DNA from: a candidate division WOR-3 bacterium
Lineage (GTDB): Bacteria; Hydrothermota; UBA3072
NCBI GenBank assembly: GCA_039804165.1
Contig: JBDRZZ010000041.1
Coordinates: 1-6,965, forward strand
Length of the DNA stretch: 6,965 nt
Reading direction: 5' to 3'
Shown: positions 1 through 5,605 of the stretch, piece by piece
How positions within the stretch are numbered: the first letter of the stretch is position 1
Layout of the letters: every line of letters begins with the position of its first letter
Program-made: the position numbers and the translations under genes
The notes under the pieces: generated by a model
Databases searched by the model: none
What the model was told of the DNA's origin: nothing
What the model saw: only the letters and a program-made list of their open reading frames with translations

Positions 1-598
1 ATAATCACCAAAGGAAAGAACAGAAAGAAGGTCTCCTTCTTTTAGGGTTAGTTCATCAGTGAAAACATTACCTTTTGCATCTTGGATGGTTATTCCAAAA
101 TGGGAAATATAACCTCCAGGCATTCTGGATGAAAAACTAATTTTAAACCCATCTGGAGACTGTAACACCTTTCCAGGAGGCAAATCCCCAATACTGCAGA
201 TGTCATCAATAATAGTAACCAGAGAGTCGTTAGCAGAGAGGAGGCACCATACACCTTTCAAGGTATCATTTACACCGAGATTTTTTATAATGGGTTTAAG
301 GATAAATGTCTCCCCTTTTTGTGGGTATCCATCATTATTTCCACCTGTTATCTCCCAACCATAAAGAGCAAGATAGGAAGGAACACTTCCAAAGAGGTTT
401 ACTCAGGAATGTTTTAATAAAGAGATAATGCCACAAATGAATTATTGTTTACAAAGTTTTTTCTAAAGATACAGCTTTTAACAATATGGAAGGAATAAGG
501 AACGTTATTGAAAATAAAGGGCTTTTTTGCCCTTGTCTATTGGTAAGGCTTCCAATTTTAAAACTACAAGAGATATGGAGGACATTATGGAGTGAGTT
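1..598 (-). pseudogene. Broken surface-protein gene: beta-helix-like segment then Ig/CARDB-like segment, runs off left edge
   Basis: Protein-like sequence is present on the minus strand but split over several frames. From 402 down to 1 one frame stays open for 134 codons with no ATG, GTG or TTG near its beginning and an in-frame TGA at 403-405. It reads LALYGWEITGGNNDGYPQKG early and later SSRMPGGYISHFGITIQDAK, the pattern of the Ig/CARDB-like modules found in large secreted proteins, with a GDNDG-type turn and alternating hydrophobic strands. Upstream, 536-414 in another frame reads NNVPYSFHIVKSCIFRKN then FVNNNSF and stops at TAA 414-416. The Asn-rich spacing resembles right-handed beta-helix coils. 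Further upstream (598-534) a third frame gives HNVLHISCSFKIGSLTNRQG, and a short piece around 525-510 (GKKALYFQ) belongs to yet another frame. I infer one secreted or cell-surface protein gene wrecked by at least two or three frameshifts. The 1-402 part could still be the intact end of a shorter gene whose start is lost. The family call is from pattern only. Confidence 0.55.
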
Positions 599-621
599 CT
601 GGGTAATAAGAGAATCATATA

Positions 622-880
622 GATAAGATATTAAAGGATTTTGGTATTGTTTTAATTTAATACCGGCAAATTCACCCCAGGCGAAGGGTAGATAGGCTTA
701 TAAATGAGATGCGGCCTGCTAAGATAAAATGAAGTAGAAGTCCGATTCTCCTCTCTTGGCACAATATGGGTTTTAATTGAAGGTAAGGTTATCTATCGGA
801 CGGAGATATCCGAGGAGAACTCTCTTGTGAAGAGAGATAAAGTAATAGAGGATATTTTGAAGAATAGGGTATCCAAATGA
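622..880 (+). pseudogene. ISNCY-type DDE transposase remnant, frameshifted and internally deleted
   Basis: Three short frames join into the C-terminal part of an integrase-core transposase. Frame one (622-657) reads DKILKDFGIVLI, frame two (657-692) reads LIPANSPQAKGR, and frame one resumes (688-729) with VDRLINEMRPAKIK. This matches the well-known stretch of ISNCY/IS1202-like transposases of the form LKELGIELIPA-SPQAKGRVER-LQDRL-ELR-AGI. About eight residues seem missing between VDRL and INEMR. From 731 to the TGA at 878-880 a third frame gives EVEVRFSSLGTIWVLIEGK and then a charged tail (NSLVKRDKVIEDILKNR). It resembles the C-terminal beta-rich tail of the same family, so roughly a hundred residues in between have been deleted. 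No start codon or catalytic N-terminal region remains. The element is dead. Family assignment rests on remembered motifs, not on a search. Confidence 0.6.
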
Positions 881-988
881 AAATAGGACATTTATTTATG
901 AAAAAATGTGAGATTTATTCCGAAAAACAACATTGACATATTGTATAAAAACAACAGCCCTCTTTTAAAAAATTTTCATAAAAAGCTC

Positions 989-1016
989 TTGATTTCTATC
1001 TGGTAAAGATTATTTT
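989..1016 (+). promoter_or_regulatory. Candidate sigma-70-type promoter for htpX-pcm
   Basis: TTGATT at 989-994, a 16-base spacer, and TATTTT at 1011-1016. This would start transcription near 1023, some 19 bases before the ATG and just ahead of the ribosome binding site. The -35 is a fair match and the -10 is weak (T, A, T and final T correct). A perfect TTGACA at 933-938 lies further upstream but has no -10 box at a proper distance. Confidence 0.35.
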
Positions 1017-1027
1017 TTAATAAAAAT

Positions 1028-1034
1028 AAGGAGG
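1028..1034 (+). promoter_or_regulatory. Ribosome binding site of htpX (AAGGAGG)
   Basis: Perfect AAGGAGG with a 7-base spacer to ATG 1042. It fixes the start of the protease gene. Confidence 0.85.
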
Positions 1035-1041
1035 AAGAAGA

Positions 1042-2004
1042 ATGTTTAGACTAAAGATGAGAATGTTTATATTAATTATTGTCTTGTTTGGCATCGTTTA
1101 TGCTGTTGCAACTATGATTGGAACAATTATGGGAATAACAAACTTTTATTTCTATCTTTTCCTTGCTTTACTTTTTATGTTAATTCAATACATAGTAGGG
1201 CCTAAAATTGTGGAATTGTCTATGGGTGTTAGATATATAGAGAAGGACGACCACCCAGAACTCCACCAAATTATCGAAGAACTTGCTAAAGAAGCTAAAA
1301 TACCAAAGCCAAAGATTGGAATTTCACCTATTTCTATTCCCAATGCCTTTGCCTTTGGAAGGACAAGAAGCGACGGGAGGGTATGTGTTACCGAAGGTAT
1401 TTTAAAAGTTCTTGATAAAAATGAACTTAAGGCAGTTCTTGGGCATGAGATCTCGCACATTGTAAATAGAGATGTCTTGGTCATTACGCTGCTCTCTGTA
1501 ATTCCCCTCTTAATGTATAGAATTGCATGGCATCTCCTCTTCTTTGGTGGTATGGAAAGAAGAAAAGATAAAGGTAGTTATACAGCCATCATTGGGCTTT
1601 TAGCCTTAATTTTTTACTTCATTACAAATTTACTCGTTCTTTATGCCTCAAGAATAAGAGAATACTTCGCTGATAAAGGTTCTGTAGACTTAGGAAATAG
1701 ACCCTCAGCCCTCGCTTCGGCTCTTTACAAACTCGTTTATAGCTCCGCAAAAGCTGATAGAGAAACAATAAAAGATGCTGAAGGATTGAAAGCCTTCTTT
1801 CTTAATGACCCTTCAAGAGCAATAGATGAAATAAGAGAACTTGCCCAAATAGATTTAGACAAAAGTGGAACGATCGATCCTGATGAACTTAGATACATCT
1901 ATTCAAAAAAGGTGAAGCTTAGTTTCTCTGATAAATTACTTGAGGCTTTAAGCACTCATCCAAATATGTTAAGGAGAATAAAAAAACTCTCAGAATATAG
2001 CTAA
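1042..2004 (+). CDS. htpX: HtpX-like M48 membrane zinc metalloprotease with embedded EF-hand loop
   Basis: This 320-residue integral-membrane endopeptidase is predicted to degrade damaged or misassembled membrane proteins, with its active site on the cytoplasmic side as in E. coli HtpX. Two N-terminal membrane segments lie at about 7-30 and 34-53. The zinc motif is HEISH at 135-139 (H135, E136, H139). The third ligand is probably E207 in SRIREYFADKGS, and THPN at 305-308 is the conserved C-terminal motif before the final helix. Further hydrophobic segments lie at about 145-168 and 181-203. Unusually, residues 271-282 read DLDKSGTIDPDE, a textbook 12-residue EF-hand calcium loop (D1, D3, S5, G6, I8, E12). 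It sits between the FFLNDP segment and the THPN motif, which makes the protein somewhat longer than the roughly 290 residues usual for HtpX. The start is fixed by a perfect Shine-Dalgarno site. pcm follows after 4 bases. The M48 call is firm. HtpX versus a close M48B relative is less so. Confidence 0.9.
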   Translation: MFRLKMRMFILIIVLFGIVYAVATMIGTIMGITNFYFYLFLALLFMLIQYIVGPKIVELSMGVRYIEKDDHPELHQIIEELAKEAKIPKPKIGISPISIPNAFAFGRTRSDGRVCVTEGILKVLDKNELKAVLGHEISHIVNRDVLVITLLSVIPLLMYRIAWHLLFFGGMERRKDKGSYTAIIGLLALIFYFITNLLVLYASRIREYFADKGSVDLGNRPSALASALYKLVYSSAKADRETIKDAEGLKAFFLNDPSRAIDEIRELAQIDLDKSGTIDPDELRYIYSKKVKLSFSDKLLEALSTHPNMLRRIKKLSEYS

Positions 2005-2008
2005 TTAT

Positions 2009-2689
2009 ATGATAATTCTTTTCTATCTTCTATTTTTTAGCGCCACGAAAGAAATAAAGGATGATTATTATAGTGCTCGTAAGAAGATGATAGAGGAACA
2101 AATAATAAGAAGAGGAGTAAAGGATACCCTAGTGATAAATGCTATGCTTACTGTAAAGAGACATCTTTTTGTCCCTAAGAATTTGCGGTCTTTGGCTTAC
2201 GAAGATTATCCTTTACCTATAGGATATGATCAAACAATTTCACAACCATACATTGTAGCACTGATGACAGAACTTCTGAAAGTAGAAAAGAAGCACAAAG
2301 TTCTTGAAGTAGGGACAGGTTCTGGTTATCAAGCTGCAATTCTTTCCCTTCTTACAGATTCAGTTTTTACGATTGAGATAATCCCTGAACTTGCTCAATC
2401 TGCCAAAAAAAGGTTAGATAGCTTAGGATACAAAAATGTGTTTGTAAAAATAGGAGATGGTTATAAAGGCTGGAAAGAGCATGCTCCTTTTGACAGAATC
2501 ATTGTAACATGTGCTCCAGAAGAAATACCACCACCGCTTTTAGATCAACTCTCTATTGGTGGAAGAATGGTAATTCCTCTTGGTTCTTATTATCAAGAGT
2601 TAGTTCTTATAACAAAAGATTCAAAAGGAGTATCTACTAAGAGTATAATTCCAGTGAGATTTGTTCCAATGTTAAGAGAAAAAAATTAA
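2009..2689 (+). CDS. pcm: Protein-L-isoaspartate O-methyltransferase, possibly with an N-terminal export signal
   Basis: The enzyme transfers a methyl group from S-adenosylmethionine to L-isoaspartyl residues of aged proteins, which starts their repair to aspartate. Family motifs appear in order: MIEEQIIRRG (27-36), RHLFVP (51-56), DQTISQPYIVALM (74-86), the SAM-binding glycine loop VLEVGTGSGYQAA (98-110), the acidic end of the next strand TIEI (121-124), FDRIIVTCAPEEIP (161-174), GGRMVIPLG (184-192) and VRFVPM (216-221). The length is 226 residues against about 205-215 for cytosolic PCM. The extra N-terminus, MIILFYLLFFSATKE, is a short hydrophobic stretch that could be a signal peptide or anchor, but it lacks positive residues before the hydrophobic run. 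The alternative start is Met27 at 2087, giving 200 residues. Neither start has a good Shine-Dalgarno site. I prefer 2009 because it lies 4 bases after the htpX stop, which suits translational coupling. The gene is co-transcribed with the protease, and a joint role in protein quality control is inferred. Confidence 0.93.
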   Translation: MIILFYLLFFSATKEIKDDYYSARKKMIEEQIIRRGVKDTLVINAMLTVKRHLFVPKNLRSLAYEDYPLPIGYDQTISQPYIVALMTELLKVEKKHKVLEVGTGSGYQAAILSLLTDSVFTIEIIPELAQSAKKRLDSLGYKNVFVKIGDGYKGWKEHAPFDRIIVTCAPEEIPPPLLDQLSIGGRMVIPLGSYYQELVLITKDSKGVSTKSIIPVRFVPMLREKN

Positions 2690-3870
2690 TCGTTATTTTT
2701 TAGGGAACTCTTTGCTATAGTTTTCACCATTTCGTAAACTTCTTTTAAAGGAATCTTCCTTTTTTCTGCAATTTTTTTACAAGATTCGTATTCAGGAGAA
2801 ACATTTATGAGTTTTCCTCTTAAATAAGAGAGCTTCACTTCTGCTTTTCCTAAAGGAGTTTTTATCTTTCTCACTTCCCTATTTAACTTTATCCTTTCTA
2901 TATCTTTTATTCTAACCCCAATTGTGGTTGTCTCTCTAAAAAGAATTTCTGTTAAAAAATGAATATCTTCTTTTCTGCATAAAATAGACAACATAAAGCC
3001 TGGTCTACCCTTTTTCATTTGAATTGGGGTTCTGTAAACCTCAAGAGCTCCTTCTTTAAAAAGCTTTTCCTCAACAAGGGGAAAGAATTCAGGATTCATA
3101 TCATCAATATTTGTCTCAATTAATACCTCTTCTAAACCTTTTTCTTCAAGAACACCTAATATTGCTCTTAAAAAATTAGAATTCCCCTCAAGAATTCTTG
3201 ATCCAAAACCAATTCCAATATTATTAACTCTCATTAAAGGCATACCATAAGAATCTACAAAGTGCCTTATTATTAAAGCCCCTGTAGGTGTTACGAGCTC
3301 GCTATTAATTCCAGTTGAATAAATTGGTGCCTTAGCACGCCTAAGTAATTCTAAGGTAGCTGGAACTGGAAGAGGTACTCTTCCATGCTTTATTACCACA
3401 GAACCCATTCCAACATTTATTTTAGAAAAATAAACTTTCTTTACTCCTAAGAGTTTTAAACCAATTATTGAGCCTACTATATCAGCAATTGAATCAATTG
3501 CTCCAAGTTCATGGAAATGAATTTGCTCTTTTGAAACCCCATGGATTTTTGCTTCAACTTCTGCAAGCTCTTCAAACATTTTTTCGGCTTTTATTAAAAT
3601 ATCTCTATCAAGATTGGATTCCCTCAAAATCTTTTTTATATCCTTAAGTTTTCTTTCTTTCTCTTCCTTTTGCTCTTTTACTTCAAACCTTTTCCCCACA
3701 AAATTTCCCCTTCTTTCTTCCCATATTTCTATATTTGTGCCCCGAGGTAAGATTTTCTTTAACATTCCTTCAAATCTCTTCCTATCCAGTCCCAAGTCAA
3801 GAAGAGCTCCTATAAACATATCTCCACTTATGCCCGAAAAACAATCTATATACAAAATCTTCTCTTCCAT
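2686..3870 (-). CDS. larC: LarC, CTP-dependent nickel insertase for the nickel-pincer cofactor
   Basis: LarC performs the last step of nickel-pincer nucleotide synthesis: it inserts Ni(II) into the dithiocarboxylated pyridinium mononucleotide, forming the nickel-carbon and nickel-sulfur bonds and using CTP. The 394-residue chain shows the family landmarks: YIDCFSGISGDMFIGALLDL (7-26), HFHELGAIDSIADIVG (118-133), GRVPLPVPATLELL (163-176), ELVTPTGALI (191-200), ETNIDDMNPE (252-261), MKKGRPG (285-291) and ETTTIGVR (313-320), with SPEYESC (358-364) near the end. Both halves are in one frame, unlike Lactiplantibacillus plantarum, where larC1 and larC2 are joined by a frameshift. The charged linker at 66-80 is Lys/Glu-rich, whereas many LarC proteins carry a His-rich stretch there. 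The ATG is 2 bases after the larB stop with only a poor Shine-Dalgarno site, so coupled translation is likely. Its stop overlaps that of pcm on the other strand. Confidence 0.95.
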   Translation of the reverse strand: MEEKILYIDCFSGISGDMFIGALLDLGLDRKRFEGMLKKILPRGTNIEIWEERRGNFVGKRFEVKEQKEEKERKLKDIKKILRESNLDRDILIKAEKMFEELAEVEAKIHGVSKEQIHFHELGAIDSIADIVGSIIGLKLLGVKKVYFSKINVGMGSVVIKHGRVPLPVPATLELLRRAKAPIYSTGINSELVTPTGALIIRHFVDSYGMPLMRVNNIGIGFGSRILEGNSNFLRAILGVLEEKGLEEVLIETNIDDMNPEFFPLVEEKLFKEGALEVYRTPIQMKKGRPGFMLSILCRKEDIHFLTEILFRETTTIGVRIKDIERIKLNREVRKIKTPLGKAEVKLSYLRGKLINVSPEYESCKKIAEKRKIPLKEVYEMVKTIAKSSLKNND

Positions 3871-3872
3871 TT

Positions 3873-4634
3873 TTATTTTTTCTCTTTCATTTTCTTTATA
3901 ATAGCCGCAGCAAAAAATCCTGCGTTATACCCACCATCTATATTAACAACACTAACACCTGGAGCACAAGAATTGAGCATTGTAAGAAGAGGAGCAAGCC
4001 CTTTAAAACTTGCCCCATAACCACAAGAAGTTGGAACAGCAATTATTGGAGTATTAGTAAGTCCTGCAATTACAGAAGGAAGAGCGCCTTCCATTCCAGC
4101 AATTGCGATTACAACATCAGCTTTTTTTAATTTTTCTTTTATCCATAAAATCCGATGAATTCCAGCAATCCCAACATCAAATATTGTTTCCACTCCTACC
4201 CCCATTGACCTTACTGTTATTTCACTTTCTTTTGCCACCGGAATATCTGAAGTCCCAGCAGTGACAATCAAAACTTCACCAATTGTCTTTTTTGGATATT
4301 CTCCAATGAAAGCAATAGAGGCTTCAGAATATATTTTCGCTTCAGGATAAATCTCTTTTATTTTCTTTAATGTTTCCTTAGGAACTTTTGTGGCAAGGAC
4401 ATTAGTATGATTTTTTAACTTCCCAATTATCTCTATTATTTGTTCCTCAGTTTTGTTTAAACAATAAATAGCTTCAGGAGCCCCCATTCTAAGTTCTCTA
4501 TGTGTATCAATTTTCGCAAAACCAAGTTCCAAGAAAGGAAGACTTTCTAAAACTTCTAAGGCCTCTTCTACACTTTTCTTCCCTTTTCTAACTTCCTCAA
4601 GCAGTTTCTTTATTTCGCTTTTACTTAAACTCAA
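3873..4634 (-). CDS. larB: LarB, nicotinic acid adenine dinucleotide carboxylase/hydrolase
   Basis: LarB carries out the first step of NPN cofactor synthesis: it carboxylates the pyridinium ring of nicotinic acid adenine dinucleotide at C5 and cleaves the phosphoanhydride, releasing AMP. The C-terminal part is PurE (AIR carboxylase)-like. Counted from the chosen start, VLIVTAGTSDIPVAKE lies at about 122-137, DVGIAGIHR at 153-161, VIAIAGMEGALPSVIAGL at 175-192 and PTSCGYGASFKGLAPLL at 201-217. LNSCAPG follows at about 220-226. Its cysteine (C223) is probably the counterpart of the substrate-binding Cys221 of L. plantarum LarB. The N-terminal HREL and GAPEAIYC motifs are also family-typical. 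I chose TTG 4634 (253 residues) over the longer TTG 4670 (265 residues). A GGGAG sits 8 bases upstream of 4634, and the extra residues MILKVIEAGVWI are unlike LarB and arise inside the larE coding region. The gene overlaps larE by 14 bases. Confidence 0.94.
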   Translation of the reverse strand: MSLSKSEIKKLLEEVRKGKKSVEEALEVLESLPFLELGFAKIDTHRELRMGAPEAIYCLNKTEEQIIEIIGKLKNHTNVLATKVPKETLKKIKEIYPEAKIYSEASIAFIGEYPKKTIGEVLIVTAGTSDIPVAKESEITVRSMGVGVETIFDVGIAGIHRILWIKEKLKKADVVIAIAGMEGALPSVIAGLTNTPIIAVPTSCGYGASFKGLAPLLTMLNSCAPGVSVVNIDGGYNAGFFAAAIIKKMKEKK

Positions 4635-5445
4635 TATCCATACTCCCGCTTCTATAACCTTCAAGATCAAGAGTTACATACTGATAGCCAATCCTCTTAA
4701 AACTTGAGATTATACTTTCTCTTTGAGAAAAAATCTTATCAAAATCTTTTTCTAAAACTTCTATTCTTGCTATTTTCCCGTAATCTCGAACACGAACCTG
4801 ATTGAAGCCTTTCGCTATTAATAAGTTTTCTGCTTCTTCAACTTTTTTTAATTTCTTTTTTGTGAGTCTTTCTCCATAAGGGAAACGAGTTGCAAGACAA
4901 CTAAAAGAGGGTCTATTCCAAGATGATAATCCCAATTTCCTGCTCAATAACCTTATTTCTTCCTTTGTAAATCCAACTTCCAGTAACGGACTTTTAACGT
5001 TAAGCTCTTTTATGGCTTTTAACCCAGGTCGATAACCCTTTATATCCTCTACATTTGTGCCTTCTATAACCTCTTTTAATCCCCTTTTTTTCGCTATTTT
5101 TTTTAAATTTTTAAATATTATTTTCTTACAGAGATAACATCTATTAATTGGATTCCTTTTCAAATTATCTTCAGAAAGAAGCGAAAAATCAAGCACTTCC
5201 CATTTACACCCGATTCTCTCTGCCATTCCTTTTGCTTCTAAGATTTTCCTCCCAGGGATCAATTCAGATTTCACGGTTACGGCTAAAACTTTTTCTTTGC
5301 CTAAAAAATCCATAGCCGCCTTCAAAAGAAAACCACTATCAGCCCCCCCAGAAAAAGCCACAAGAACAGATTTATATTTTCTTAAAACTTCCTTAAGTTT
5401 TTGACTTTTCTTATTTTTTTCTGTGAAAATTTCTAACGATTTCAA
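4621..5445 (-). CDS. larE: LarE, ATP-dependent sulfur insertase of NPN cofactor synthesis (three-Cys type)
   Basis: LarE adenylylates the two carboxylates of the LarB product and replaces them with thiocarboxylates. The 274-residue protein has the PP-loop ATPase signature SGGADS (32-37), GTNVEDIKGYRPG (129-141), and the C-terminal GYRSGSMD (263-270). Cysteines C103 and C106 (NRCYLC) and C183 (PSFSCLATRFPYGERLT) form the three-Cys set that in the Thermotoga maritima enzyme binds a [4Fe-4S] cluster carrying the donated sulfur. In L. plantarum only the equivalent of C183 (Cys176) is present and is sacrificed. This LarE is therefore predicted to be catalytic rather than single-turnover. The start is a TTG with at most a weak GGTG ahead of it. 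The SGGADS loop lies about 6 residues deeper than in L. plantarum, so a slightly later start cannot be excluded. It is the first gene of the operon, directly behind a strong promoter. Confidence 0.94.
   Translation of the reverse strand: MKSLEIFTEKNKKSQKLKEVLRKYKSVLVAFSGGADSGFLLKAAMDFLGKEKVLAVTVKSELIPGRKILEAKGMAERIGCKWEVLDFSLLSEDNLKRNPINRCYLCKKIIFKNLKKIAKKRGLKEVIEGTNVEDIKGYRPGLKAIKELNVKSPLLEVGFTKEEIRLLSRKLGLSSWNRPSFSCLATRFPYGERLTKKKLKKVEEAENLLIAKGFNQVRVRDYGKIARIEVLEKDFDKIFSQRESIISSFKRIGYQYVTLDLEGYRSGSMDIEFK
4643..4647 (-). promoter_or_regulatory. Ribosome binding site deciding the larB start
   Basis: GGGAG on the minus strand, 8 bases ahead of TTG 4634 and inside the end of larE (the codons for RSGSM). 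The longer candidate start at 4670 has no such site. Confidence 0.6.
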
Positions 5446-5461
5446 TTTTTACACCATTTTG

Positions 5462-5489
5462 AATATACCCTACTTTTTGGGATTGTCAA
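5462..5489 (-). promoter_or_regulatory. Strong sigma-70-type promoter of the larEBC operon
   Basis: Read on the minus strand: perfect -35 TTGACA (5489-5484), 16-base spacer, -10 TATATT (5467-5462, five of six consensus bases). Transcription would begin near 5455, only about 10 bases ahead of the larE start. The 160-base gap 5446-5605 otherwise holds only the AT-rich region after the envelope-protein gene. A weak 7-base inverted repeat there, AAAATCT/AGATTTT with a 17-base loop (about 5521-5552), is not a convincing terminator. Confidence 0.7.
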
Positions 5490-5605
5490 TGGACACCAAA
5501 TCCTTCTATGACCACAAAGGAAAAATCTCTTCTTTTACGAATTTAAGATTTTATTATATTTTATCTTCTTATCCTACACTCAAGAATTAAATGCTCAAGC
5601 TCAAC

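Noticed and set aside
933-949. TTGACA followed by TATAAA upstream of htpX
   Set aside because: The spacing between the boxes is only 5 bases, and no -10 box lies 15-19 bases downstream.
1185-1484. 99-codon open frame on the minus strand inside the HtpX-like gene
   Set aside because: It is the antisense shadow of a clearly conserved protease region, including the HEXXH motif, and has no recognisable protein pattern.
3614-3901. 95-codon open frame on the plus strand opposite larC
   Set aside because: It is low-complexity Ser/Phe-rich translation of the AT-rich complement of larC, spans the larB-larC junction, and has no supported start.
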